From assembly GCF_947504225.1 (NCBI RefSeq), contig NZ_CANNGT010000001.1, forward strand, positions 310,001 through 374,000: a stretch of 64,000 nt of DNA. The letters are read 5' to 3'. The notes under the pieces were generated by a model. That model had not been told where the DNA came from and ran no database searches. It was given only the letters and a program-made list of their open reading frames with translations. The position numbers were made by a program, and so were the translations under genes. This stretch comes from Brumimicrobium ulvae (lineage in GTDB: Bacteria > Bacteroidota > Bacteroidia > Flavobacteriales_D > Crocinitomicaceae). Below are positions 17,734-26,981 of this stretch, one piece after another. Within the stretch, counting starts at the first letter, position 1. Each line of letters starts with the position of its first letter.

Positions 17734-20700
17734 ATGATGCATAAATTGAATATTGCACTACTTTTTATTTTGGTCTCTTTCGTCGGGTTTTCCCAACGTG
17801 GGAAAGATGGTGACTATACTGCTGCAGCCCTTAACGAACAAGTAAATACCTATACCGAGTTGACTGCCGATGCAAATGTTGGCGCAACTTCAATTACGGT
17901 TAGTAACAATGCAATGACAGGTGCTACTTTCTCAAGTGCCCTGCAGGCCGGAGACTTAGTGATGATTTATCAAGTGCAAGGAATCTCCATAGATTTAAAT
18001 GTTTATACCGTTACAGGTTGGGGAGGAACTTATACGGTGCAAAATTCGTTTTTTCCAAATGGAAATGTACCAGATTTTATTGAATTTGGTTCTGTAACAA
18101 ATTATAAGTCAGCAGGTTTGTATGAGTTGGCAGAAGTGCAGTCTGTTTCTGGGGCCAATACCATCAATTTAACCTGCGGTTTACAGCACAGTTACCTCAC
18201 CACAGATAACAATCACCCGCAAGTCATTCGCGTTCCAAGATTTAGAAATTTAACCGTACCCAACAACACCAGTATTACTCCAATCGCATGGGATGGTACT
18301 GTAGGTGGAGTAGTTGCCATAGAGGTAGAAGAAGATTTATCAGTGACAGGTTCAGGAAGAATTTCTGCAGATGCTTTAGGTTTTCGTGGAGGATTGGCAG
18401 ATGGAACCCCAACTGCTGCTCCTGTTGCAGGGTCCATTAATAATGTGGGAGATAGGGGCTTTCTAGGGTCGTTTAGTGATGCAGAAGGCGCGGAAAAAGG
18501 AGAAGGAATTTACGGTGGATTTATAGACCATGATATTGTATACTCAAGATATTGTTACGGTTCAATTGCCAATGGTGGTGGTGGTGCGAATTATCACAAC
18601 GCCGGTGGTGGTGGTGGTGCTAATGTCGGCCAAGGAACTTACTATGGTTACGGAGTAATCGATAGGGGTCCAGGAAATGCTTATGATCCTGCATGGAACC
18701 TAGAAGATCCTGCAATGATTACCAATATTCCAACTTCTGCTGGTGGAGGTAGAGGGGGATACTCTCATGCTTCAGTAAACAGAAATGCGTTAACAGTAGG
18801 TCCTCATAATAACCTTTGGGATAGTGATTACAGGAGAATTTCTGGTGGTGTTGGAGGTCATCCGTTAACTTATGATGCTAACCGCGCCTTTTTAGGAGGT
18901 GGTGGAGGTGGTGGTCACCAAAACAATGGAGAAGGAGGAGATGGTGGAAATGGAGGTGGCTTCGTTTTCATCAGTGTTTATGGAAACACAACAGGAGATG
19001 GTTTTATTTCTGCCAACGGACAAGATGGTGGCGATGCAAGTGGGTCGAGTTCTCCAGGATGGGGGAATCGATCGGGTGATGACGGTGCCGGAGGTGCTGG
19101 AGGTGGTGGCGCTGTTGTGATTCGCAACATCAACCCTTTACCATCAACCCTGCAATTGGAAGCAATTGGGGGGAAAGGAGGAGACCAAATCCGTGTACTT
19201 GGATTCATGACTTCAGAAATAGCTGACGGACCTGGTGGAGGTGGTGCTGGTGGAATGATTGCTTTTACCTCAGGAACTCCACAACAAGACGTGAGTGGTG
19301 GACTTTCTGGAGTGACCAATTCAGGTTTTATGACCGATTTTCCAGTCAACGGAGCAACCGGTGGAGCGGATGGTTTGATGAATCGACCTGCAATTGCTTT
19401 TGATATTTTGGTGGAAAATGACACCATTTGTAGTGGAGAATCTACCACTTTAACTGCAACAACTGCTGGAAATCTATCGCCAACTCCAACCTTGTTTTGG
19501 TATACTTCTTATACAGGTGGTTCTGCAATTGCTGGTGGAAATTCTATGACAACTCCAGTACTGAACTCTACAACAACTTATTATGTGGGGACCTGTCCGA
19601 ATTCATTTAGGGTTCCTGTTACTGTTGTGGTTGCCCCAGACATTATTATTGCAGGTACACCACCGACAATAACTGATGAAACGTGTGCAGGAAATGATGG
19701 TTCTATTACTGGAATAACGGCATCTGGCGGAGGATTTGGAACCTTGACCTACGAATGGAATGGAAATCCAACCCCTTCTGCAGACCTAACTGGTGCAACT
19801 GCGGGAACATATACTTTGGTGATCAGCGATGAGGTCGGATGTTCTGAAACGCTTGGTCCTTTTACTATAGGAAATGCATCGGGTCCTACGATAGACGCTT
19901 CAGCAATGACCATTAACGATGAAACATGTAACGGAAACGATGGTTCAATCACAGGAATTACCGTCAGCGGAGGAACAGGAACTTTAACTTACGATTGGAA
20001 CGGAACAGCGAGTCCTACGCCGGATTTAACAGGAGCTGTTAGTGGAACTTATACCTTAACTGTTACCGACGGAAATGGATGTACAGCGACTTCGGGTCCA
20101 CATACCATTAATTCTGCTTCCTCAATTGCAATTGATGTAACAGCAATGACCATCAACGATGAAAGTTGTAACGGAAACGATGGTTCGATTACAGGAATTA
20201 CAGCCAGCGGAGGAACAGGAACTTTAACTTATTCATGGTCACCTTCGGGCGCAACCACAGCAGATTTAACAGCAGTTCCCAATGGAAGCTACACATTAAC
20301 AGTGACCGATGGTTCAGGTTGTACTGCCACTTCTGGTCCGCATACCATTAATCAAATTGCGGGTCCAACTTATGATGATTCAGGCATTAATATTACAGCT
20401 GCGACTTGTGGTAATAACAATGGAAGTATAACTGGAATCACCACCACGGGAACAGGATTGACTTACGTTTGGTCACCCTCAGGCGCAACAACATTAGATG
20501 CAACGAACTTAGCGTCAGGAGCACATACCTTAACCATTACCGATGGCGCAGGTTGTGTAATTTCAGCAGGACCTTACACTATTTCTGCCGCAGGCGGACC
20601 AACATTAGACGCTTCAGGACTTACAATTTCAGATGAAACATGTAACGGAAACGATGGTTCAATCACAGGAATTACCGTCAGCGGAGGAACAGGAACTTTA

Positions 20701-23262
20701 ACTTACGATTGGAACGGAACAGCTAGTCCTACACCAGATTTAACAGGAGCTGTTGGTGGAACATATACCTTAACCGTTACTGATGGAAATGGATGTACAG
20801 ATGTTGTTGGACCATATACTATCGTAGCATCACCAGGTCCTGCAATAGACGCCTCAGGACTTACAATTTCAGATGAAACATGTATCGGAAATGATGGTTC
20901 AATCACGGGAATTACCGCAAGTGGAGGAACAGGAACCTTGACTTACGATTGGAATGGAACAGCGAGTCCTACGCCAGACTTAACAGGAGCTGTTAATGGT
21001 ACTTATACCTTAACCGTTACCGACGGAAATGGCTGTACAGCGACTTCGGGTCCACATACCATTAATTCTGCTTCCTCAATTGCAATTGATGTAACAGCAA
21101 TGACCATCAACGATGAAAGTTGTAACGGAAACGATGGTTCGGTTACAGGAATTACAGCCAGCGGAGGAACAGGAACCTTGACTTATTCATGGTCACCTTC
21201 TGGCGCAACCACAGCAGATTTAACAGCAGTTCCCAATGGAAGCTACACATTAACAGTGACCGATGGTTCAGGTTGTACTGCCACTTCAGGTCCACATACC
21301 ATTAATCAAATTGCGGGTCCAACTTATGATGATTCAGGCATTAATATTACAGCTGCGACTTGTGGTAATAACAATGGAAGTATAACTGGAATCACCACTA
21401 CAGGAACAGGATTGACTTACGTTTGGTCACCCTCAGGCGCAACAACATTAGATGCAACGAACTTAGCGTCAGGAGCACATACCTTAACCATTACCGATGG
21501 CGCAGGTTGTGTAATTTCAGCAGGACCTTACACTATTTCTGCCGCAGGCGGACCAACATTAGACGCTTCAGGACTTACAATTTCAGATGAAACATGTAAC
21601 GGAAACGATGGTTCGATTACAGGAATTACCGTCAGCGGAGGAACAGGAACCTTGACTTACGATTGGAACGGAACAGCTAGTCCTACACCAGATTTAACAG
21701 GAGCTGTTGGTGGAACATATACCTTAACCGTTACTGATGGAAATGGATGTACAGATGTTGTTGGACCATATACCATCGTAGCATCACCAGGTCCTGCAAT
21801 AGACGCCTCAGGACTTACAATTTCAGATGAAACATGTATCGGAAATGATGGTTCAATCACGGGAATTACCGCTAGTGGAGGAACAGGAACCTTGACTTAC
21901 GATTGGAATGGAACAGCGAGTGCTACGCCGGATTTAACAGGAGCTGTTAATGGTACTTATACCTTGACTGTTACTGACGGAAATGGATGTACAGCGACTT
22001 CGGGTCCACATACCATTAATTCTGCTTCCTCAATTGCAATTGATGTAACAGCAATGACCATCAACGATGAAAGTTGTAACGGAAACGATGGTTCGATTAC
22101 AGGAATTACAGCCAGCGGAGGAACAGGAACCTTGACTTATTCATGGTCACCTTCGGGGGCAACCACAGCAGATTTAACAGCAGTTCCCAATGGAAGCTAC
22201 ACATTAACAGTGACCGATGGTTCAGGTTGTACTGCCACTTCTGGTCCGCATACCATTAATCAAATTGCGGGTCCAACTTATGATGATTCAGGCATTAATA
22301 TTACAGCTGCGACTTGTGGTAATAACAATGGAAGTATAACTGGAATCACCACTACAGGAACAGGATTGACTTACGTTTGGTCACCCTCAGGTGCAACAAC
22401 ATTAGATGCAACGAACTTAGCGTCAGGAGCACATACCTTAACCATAACCGATGGCGCAGGTTGTACAGTCACAACGAGTTCATATACCGTTTCAACGAGT
22501 CCAAGTCCTGTGATTGATGCAAGTAACGCTTCACTAACTGACGCTTCGTGCGCAGGCGGTGACGGAGGCATAACAGGAATCACTCTAACTGGAGGAACAG
22601 CACCATTTACATACACTTGGAACGGGACAGTGACACCATCAACAGATTTATTGAATGTAGGTGCAGGAACTTACGTGTTAACCGTAACAGACTTCAATGG
22701 TTGTACAGTTACGGCAGGTCCTTACACCATCAATGGAGCGGTTGTCCCAACCATTGATATCACTGTTCCAGATCAGTACATCAATGTTGGAGATGTAGTC
22801 AATATTAATACCGTATACACACCATTAAATGGAACATTGGTTTGGAGTCCAAACGAAGGATTGGATTGTACCACATGTGCAGATCCAAATGCAACGCCAA
22901 GTGAATCGACAATGTATGTTGTTACGATTACTTCACCTGATGGTTGTACAAGTCAAGACTCTATCTTTATTGAAATTGATGAGCCATGCGGTAAAATTCA
23001 GTTACCAACAGTTTTCTCTCCAAATGGAGATGGCTTGAATGATCAATTCTGTGTGATTGGAAATTGTATTTTCTCAATGCAACTTCAAGTCTTCAACCGT
23101 TGGGGGGAGAAAATGTTTGAAACCAATGATGTGAATGAATGTTGGGATGGAACCTTTAGAGGCGAATTGGTCAATACAGGGACTTATATTTTTAAATTAA
23201 ATGGAGTAAGATCAGATGGGTCAAATTTTGAAGAATCAGGTAATATTAATTTAGTCCGATAA
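17734..23262 (+). CDS. Giant SprB-repeat surface protein with gliding-type C-terminal domain
   Basis: An 1842-residue secreted protein resembling the SprB gliding adhesin family. A signal peptide (cleavage near FVGFSQ, residue ~21) is followed by a beta-rich region. A glycine-rich block at about 275-510 contains several GGGG runs. An Ig-like segment with two Cys covers ~555-635. Thirteen SprB-type repeats of about 80 residues follow (~640-1668), each with the pattern ETCxGNDGSITGI, then TYTLTVTDGNGC. A linker with a CxxC-like pair comes next, and the last ~92 residues are a CHU_C/gliding-associated sorting domain (FSPNGDGLNDQF near 1758, then WDGT). Export by T9SS is expected. Cohesive calcium- or glycan-binding adhesion is the likeliest role. 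Confidence 0.9.
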   Translation: MMHKLNIALLFILVSFVGFSQRGKDGDYTAAALNEQVNTYTELTADANVGATSITVSNNAMTGATFSSALQAGDLVMIYQVQGISIDLNVYTVTGWGGTYTVQNSFFPNGNVPDFIEFGSVTNYKSAGLYELAEVQSVSGANTINLTCGLQHSYLTTDNNHPQVIRVPRFRNLTVPNNTSITPIAWDGTVGGVVAIEVEEDLSVTGSGRISADALGFRGGLADGTPTAAPVAGSINNVGDRGFLGSFSDAEGAEKGEGIYGGFIDHDIVYSRYCYGSIANGGGGANYHNAGGGGGANVGQGTYYGYGVIDRGPGNAYDPAWNLEDPAMITNIPTSAGGGRGGYSHASVNRNALTVGPHNNLWDSDYRRISGGVGGHPLTYDANRAFLGGGGGGGHQNNGEGGDGGNGGGFVFISVYGNTTGDGFISANGQDGGDASGSSSPGWGNRSGDDGAGGAGGGGAVVIRNINPLPSTLQLEAIGGKGGDQIRVLGFMTSEIADGPGGGGAGGMIAFTSGTPQQDVSGGLSGVTNSGFMTDFPVNGATGGADGLMNRPAIAFDILVENDTICSGESTTLTATTAGNLSPTPTLFWYTSYTGGSAIAGGNSMTTPVLNSTTTYYVGTCPNSFRVPVTVVVAPDIIIAGTPPTITDETCAGNDGSITGITASGGGFGTLTYEWNGNPTPSADLTGATAGTYTLVISDEVGCSETLGPFTIGNASGPTIDASAMTINDETCNGNDGSITGITVSGGTGTLTYDWNGTASPTPDLTGAVSGTYTLTVTDGNGCTATSGPHTINSASSIAIDVTAMTINDESCNGNDGSITGITASGGTGTLTYSWSPSGATTADLTAVPNGSYTLTVTDGSGCTATSGPHTINQIAGPTYDDSGINITAATCGNNNGSITGITTTGTGLTYVWSPSGATTLDATNLASGAHTLTITDGAGCVISAGPYTISAAGGPTLDASGLTISDETCNGNDGSITGITVSGGTGTLTYDWNGTASPTPDLTGAVGGTYTLTVTDGNGCTDVVGPYTIVASPGPAIDASGLTISDETCIGNDGSITGITASGGTGTLTYDWNGTASPTPDLTGAVNGTYTLTVTDGNGCTATSGPHTINSASSIAIDVTAMTINDESCNGNDGSVTGITASGGTGTLTYSWSPSGATTADLTAVPNGSYTLTVTDGSGCTATSGPHTINQIAGPTYDDSGINITAATCGNNNGSITGITTTGTGLTYVWSPSGATTLDATNLASGAHTLTITDGAGCVISAGPYTISAAGGPTLDASGLTISDETCNGNDGSITGITVSGGTGTLTYDWNGTASPTPDLTGAVGGTYTLTVTDGNGCTDVVGPYTIVASPGPAIDASGLTISDETCIGNDGSITGITASGGTGTLTYDWNGTASATPDLTGAVNGTYTLTVTDGNGCTATSGPHTINSASSIAIDVTAMTINDESCNGNDGSITGITASGGTGTLTYSWSPSGATTADLTAVPNGSYTLTVTDGSGCTATSGPHTINQIAGPTYDDSGINITAATCGNNNGSITGITTTGTGLTYVWSPSGATTLDATNLASGAHTLTITDGAGCTVTTSSYTVSTSPSPVIDASNASLTDASCAGGDGGITGITLTGGTAPFTYTWNGTVTPSTDLLNVGAGTYVLTVTDFNGCTVTAGPYTINGAVVPTIDITVPDQYINVGDVVNINTVYTPLNGTLVWSPNEGLDCTTCADPNATPSESTMYVVTITSPDGCTSQDSIFIEIDEPCGKIQLPTVFSPNGDGLNDQFCVIGNCIFSMQLQVFNRWGEKMFETNDVNECWDGTFRGELVNTGTYIFKLNGVRSDGSNFEESGNINLVR
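20113..22461 (+). repeat. 954-bp higher-order tandem repeat inside the SprB-repeat gene
   Basis: The same 4-repeat block (four ~80-residue units, 318 residues) recurs in register at 20113, 21067 and 22021. The first two copies are full and the third covers only its first two units. The copies are nearly identical at DNA level, with scattered single-base changes, so the array is a recent duplication and can change length by recombination. Confidence 0.92.
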
Positions 23263-23402
23263 AAACACAACTACTAATATCTGTTGTTCGTCTAACAAAT
23301 AGGACCACTCATTGCTTCAAAGGCACAGGTTGATAATTAACAGGGATTAAGTTTTACAGTCCGTTTCGAATTGAATAGCTTAGTTGTTAAAGAACCAAGA
23401 TT

Positions 23403-23975
23403 ATGGCCGCACAAAAGGAATTAAATACTGACGTAAATGGCATTTTTCAAGAATTGCACAGTAAATTCTCAGAAAGAGAAGGTGCTTATCTTTTAATGTC
23501 TCATTTTGGAGAGTTCTCTCAAGATCTTGTCAATAGTCTTTCTGAAGGTCTGGAGTACATTATGCGGAGTAATAATGCCCCGAAAATATTGACCAAGCGA
23601 ATGTTTTCTATTATGATCGAAGGATTGCAGAATATTCGCCTACACGGAGCCAGAAATCATGAAAACAAACAGCTAGGTCATGTGATGATTATGGAAATCA
23701 ATGATGAATATACCGTTTCAATTGGGAATGTTGTAGACACAAAAAGCAAAGTTGTTTTAACAAATCATCTCAATATGATCAACAATATGTCGCATCAAGA
23801 GGTTAAAGATTATTACATTTCTGTCTTGACCAACGGAGTGACAACAGAAAAAGGAGGAGCAGGTTTAGGATTTGTTACCTTGGCGCTAAAATCTCAATCA
23901 ACAATCGAATTTGATTTTATTGATTGTGATACAGATCGCTATTATTTTGAGATGTGCATAACACTGAGTCAATAG
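23403..23975 (+). CDS. SiaB-like GHKL-type kinase (DUF6272 family)
   Basis: A 190-residue cytosolic protein with a degenerate histidine-kinase/anti-sigma ATPase fold. The N-box-like helix MIEGLQNIRLHG lies near residues 77-88 and the G-box-like loop EKGGAGLGFVTLA near 148-160. Family members such as SiaB phosphorylate a serine on a STAS partner (SiaC) in threonine/serine-kinase switches that affect aggregation and c-di-GMP. No SiaC-like or PP2C gene is in the window. It follows the giant adhesin gene by 140 bp on the same strand, so a link to surface behaviour is attractive but unproven. Confidence 0.75.
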   Translation: MAAQKELNTDVNGIFQELHSKFSEREGAYLLMSHFGEFSQDLVNSLSEGLEYIMRSNNAPKILTKRMFSIMIEGLQNIRLHGARNHENKQLGHVMIMEINDEYTVSIGNVVDTKSKVVLTNHLNMINNMSHQEVKDYYISVLTNGVTTEKGGAGLGFVTLALKSQSTIEFDFIDCDTDRYYFEMCITLSQ

Positions 23976-24031
23976 ACTATTTTTTACAATTAATGTCTCC
24001 CAACGAATTCACCGCACTTATTTCTTTCTTT

Positions 24032-25276
24032 TTAAGCATCAATTTCCAAAATTACTTTTCTCAAAAGGTTAACAGCATAGAGTTCTGTTTTCTCAATATT
24101 TCTACCTCGATGATTTCCAAATAAAAAGTGTTGAGCAACAACTTTCTTAGGCGTTGCAATTGCAATCCAAACTGTTCCTACAGGTTTTTCAGGACTTCCA
24201 CCATTAGGACCAGCAATTCCAGTAACGGCAATAACATAATCAACTCCAAGTTGTTTTTTTCCTCCGATGGCCATAGCTTTAGCGACTTCCTCAGAAACAG
24301 CACCGTGTTCTGCTAAAAGTTCTGTGGGGACATGGGCTAGCTTTGCTTTTAAGGCATTAGAATAAGTAATTAATCCACCTTGAAAGAAATCAGAAGAACC
24401 AGAATACTGAACAAAAGCATTTGCTATTCCACCTCCAGTACAGCTTTCAACAGTTCCCAATGTGGCGTTTTTACTTTTCAATAAGGCACCAACAACCTCA
24501 AAGATAGATTCGTCATTCATTCCATACACCAGGTGTGGAAATCGCTTTTTTAATTCATCAAAATAAGCATTGATTTTCTTGGCATCCTTAGGTCCTTTTT
24601 CTGAAGTTAGTCTAAGTTTGATTACACCAGGAGAAGGCAAGTAGGCCAAATGTAAACCATCATCATAAATGCGCTTTTCCCAAGTTTCAATTTTTTCAGC
24701 CAAATAAGACTCCCCAATTCCTTGAAGCATTAGGGTTTGATAATATTTTCCTTGTACACCAAAAGAAGATTTTAACCTGGGCAATACTTCTTCAGAGATG
24801 AGTGTTTTCATTTCATAAGGTACTCCAGGCAATGAAATAATAATTTTTCCGTCCCTTTCAAACCACATTCCTGAAGCTGTCCCATATCGATTGTCTAGAA
24901 TTAATGCATCTTTTGGTAGCATCGCCTGTTGAATGTTTGAATCCAGCATGACTTTACCTTGATTTTCAAAAAGTTGACGTACGCGTTCTAAGACAGGTTC
25001 GTTGAAGACCAACTCGGTATTGAAGTATGAAGTCAGGGTTTCCTTTGTGATGTCATCATTTGTAGGGCCTAAACCACCTGTAACAATGACTAAATCAGCT
25101 TCTTCAAGATAATCGTCTAAGGCACTAACAATAGCTTCTTCTTGATCACAGATTGTGGTAGATTTATACACCGAAATTCCGGCATTTCCAAGTTCACTTC
25201 CTAGCCAGGCAAGATTGGTGTTCACTGTTTGACCAATTAAGAGTTCATCTCCGATAGTAATAATCCCTGCTTTCAT
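24032..25276 (-). CDS. cinA: CinA: MoCF-like domain plus nicotinamide-nucleotide amidohydrolase
   Basis: The 414-residue two-domain CinA acts in pyridine-nucleotide repair. The N-terminal MoCF_biosynth/COG1058 domain (residues 1-~165, with IGDELLIGQTVNTN at 7-20 and VTGGLGPTNDD near 65) hydrolyses ADP-ribose or NAD-linked products. The C-terminal domain (~255-414, with GTVESCTGGGIAN, then VTGIAGPNGGSPEKPVGTV) is the NMN deamidase. The full-length fusion is intact. The gene is transcribed alone, convergent with the SiaB-like gene and divergent from the DUF4197 gene. Older annotations call it competence/damage-inducible protein. Confidence 0.95.
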   Translation of the reverse strand: MKAGIITIGDELLIGQTVNTNLAWLGSELGNAGISVYKSTTICDQEEAIVSALDDYLEEADLVIVTGGLGPTNDDITKETLTSYFNTELVFNEPVLERVRQLFENQGKVMLDSNIQQAMLPKDALILDNRYGTASGMWFERDGKIIISLPGVPYEMKTLISEEVLPRLKSSFGVQGKYYQTLMLQGIGESYLAEKIETWEKRIYDDGLHLAYLPSPGVIKLRLTSEKGPKDAKKINAYFDELKKRFPHLVYGMNDESIFEVVGALLKSKNATLGTVESCTGGGIANAFVQYSGSSDFFQGGLITYSNALKAKLAHVPTELLAEHGAVSEEVAKAMAIGGKKQLGVDYVIAVTGIAGPNGGSPEKPVGTVWIAIATPKKVVAQHFLFGNHRGRNIEKTELYAVNLLRKVILEIDA

Positions 25277-25318
25277 AAACTTAGCTTATAATTCGAAATA
25301 AAAAAGTAAAATTATTCG

Positions 25319-25326
25319 TAAGTTTG
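25319..25326 (+). promoter_or_regulatory. -7 promoter element of the DUF4197 gene
   Basis: TAAGTTTG is an exact TAnnTTTG match 17 nt before the ATG at 25344. Confidence 0.4.
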
Positions 25327-25343
25327 GCAAAAACCAATTGAAA

Positions 25344-26090
25344 ATGAAAAAAGTTATCCAAACTATATTTATTGGCCTTATGGCATTGTCTATTTCAGGG
25401 TGTGATGTTCTTGAAGGGGCGGCTGGAACAATTTTAACAGATTCTTCTGAAGGAAACACTCAACCAAAACTGACCAATCAAGAAGTTATTGCTGGATTAA
25501 AAGAAGCTTTAACAATTGGTATTACGAATGCGGTAGATTTAACTTCGGTGACCAATGGGTTTTTAGAAAACAATGAAATTAAACTTCCCTTCCCAGAAAG
25601 TGCTAATGCAATGAAAGAAAAAGCCATTGAATGGGGATTGGAAGGACAGGTAGATAAAATTGTAGTGACTTTAAATAGAGCAGCAGAAGACGCTTCCAAA
25701 GAAGCAGCTCCAATTTTTATTAATGCCATTAAAAATATGTCTGTAGAAGATGGATTCGCTATTTTACGAGGTGGAGAAGGTGCAGCAACAGAGTTTTTAA
25801 GAAAAAACACAACAGATGAGTTGATTGCAGCATTTTCACCTAAAGTGCAAAACTCAATAGAGAAGGTGAAATTGACGGAGTACTGGAGTCCAGTAGCTAC
25901 GCGATTTAACCAAGCAGCTCCTTTTATCGGACAAGAAAAAGTGGATACAGATTTAAACCGATACGTTACTGAAAGAGCAATCGATGGATTGTTTAACATG
26001 GTTGCAAAGGAAGAAAATGAAATTCGTAAAGATCCTGCAGCTCGTGTGACTGACCTTTTAACAAAGGTGTTTGGGTCGCTTTCAAAATAA
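25344..26090 (+). CDS. DUF4197 lipoprotein
   Basis: A 248-residue lipoprotein: MKKVIQTIFIGLMALSISGC, with the lipid-modified Cys at residue 20. The rest matches the all-helical DUF4197 family, found in many Proteobacteria and Bacteroidota: the ALxxALxxGxxxAV helix, KLPFPES, GGEGAATEFLRKNT and a C-terminal GLFxMVAxEExxIRxDPAAR-type segment. I use ATG 25344 rather than a TTG two codons earlier. The function of DUF4197 is unknown. The gene stands 24 nt upstream of the nucleoside phosphorylase gene and may be co-transcribed with it. Confidence 0.88.
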   Translation: MKKVIQTIFIGLMALSISGCDVLEGAAGTILTDSSEGNTQPKLTNQEVIAGLKEALTIGITNAVDLTSVTNGFLENNEIKLPFPESANAMKEKAIEWGLEGQVDKIVVTLNRAAEDASKEAAPIFINAIKNMSVEDGFAILRGGEGAATEFLRKNTTDELIAAFSPKVQNSIEKVKLTEYWSPVATRFNQAAPFIGQEKVDTDLNRYVTERAIDGLFNMVAKEENEIRKDPAARVTDLLTKVFGSLSK

Positions 26091-26114
26091 ACGCATAACC
26101 AAAAAATATTTTTT

Positions 26115-26981
26115 ATGGCTGATTTTTTGCCTTCGGAACTCGTTATAACTCCAAAAGGTGGGGTTTACCATTTGGACATTTGTCCTGATGACCTTGCACA
26201 TAAAATTGTTGTGGTTGGTGACCAGGATAGGGTAGAGCTTGTATCTAACTTCTTCGATGAGGTGACCCACAAAAGTCAACACCGTGAGTTTGCTTGTCAT
26301 ACTGGATTGTATAAAGGCAAAAATATTTCTGTTATTTCGACAGGAATTGGAACTGACAATATTGATATCGTCATAAACGAACTGGATGCCTTGGTGAACA
26401 TCGACCTGAAGACCAGAAATGAAAAAGAGGAAAAAACAGCCCTTGAAATTATTCGTTTAGGAACATGTGGAATTTTACGTGATGAAATTCCTATCGATAG
26501 CTTTATTCTTTCAAGTCATGCCTTAGGAATTGACAATGTGGGGCATTTTTATGAAAGAAATGTTGATGCAGAAACCAAAAAACTAGAGGCCGAAATAGAG
26601 GAGAAGGTTAAGCTTCCAAAATATGTGAAGCCTTATTTGACTAAAGCTTCTCAATTGCTAAATGATAGATTGTATGCCGATCATATCGAAACAGGAATTA
26701 CCGTAACGAGTTCTGGATTCTATGGTCCACAAGGCCGACGTTTGCGCTTGCCTTTAGTAGAGGATGGAATGTTGGATTCTTTCAGTGATTTCAAACACGA
26801 GGAAGTACGTTTTGCCAATTTGGAAATGGAATGCTCTGCTTTATTTTCATTGTCGACTGCCTTAGGTCACCATGCAACAGCTATCTGTTTAGGATTAGCC
26901 AACAGACGTAAGAAAGAATTTACAAGTAATTATGAGACTAAAATTATTGAACTCATCAAGTATGTTTTGGATAAAATCTAG
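26115..26981 (+). CDS. Nucleoside phosphorylase (uridine phosphorylase-like)
   Basis: A 288-residue PNP_UDP_1-family enzyme that splits nucleosides with phosphate to free base plus ribose-1-phosphate. Family landmarks are VVVGDQDRVELVSNFF near residues 34-49, STGIGTDNIDIVINEL near 74-89, and the nucleoside-binding NLEMECSALFSL near 235-246. The EMEC segment is the uridine/purine phosphorylase ribose-binding motif. It lies between the DUF4197 gene (24 nt upstream) and a lipoprotein gene that overlaps its end by 20 nt, so the three genes may form an operon. Whether it prefers uridine or purines is not decidable here. Confidence 0.88.
   Translation: MADFLPSELVITPKGGVYHLDICPDDLAHKIVVVGDQDRVELVSNFFDEVTHKSQHREFACHTGLYKGKNISVISTGIGTDNIDIVINELDALVNIDLKTRNEKEEKTALEIIRLGTCGILRDEIPIDSFILSSHALGIDNVGHFYERNVDAETKKLEAEIEEKVKLPKYVKPYLTKASQLLNDRLYADHIETGITVTSSGFYGPQGRRLRLPLVEDGMLDSFSDFKHEEVRFANLEMECSALFSLSTALGHHATAICLGLANRRKKEFTSNYETKIIELIKYVLDKI

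Noticed and set aside
19749-21860. Three recurring 67-residue minus-strand frames spaced 954 bp apart
   Set aside because: They are antisense images of the repeated coding block, so their recurrence only reflects the repeat.
20113-22461. CRISPR-like or mobile-element repeat
   Set aside because: The repeats are contiguous, in frame and encode the SprB-type repeats of one protein. There are no spacers and no transposase.
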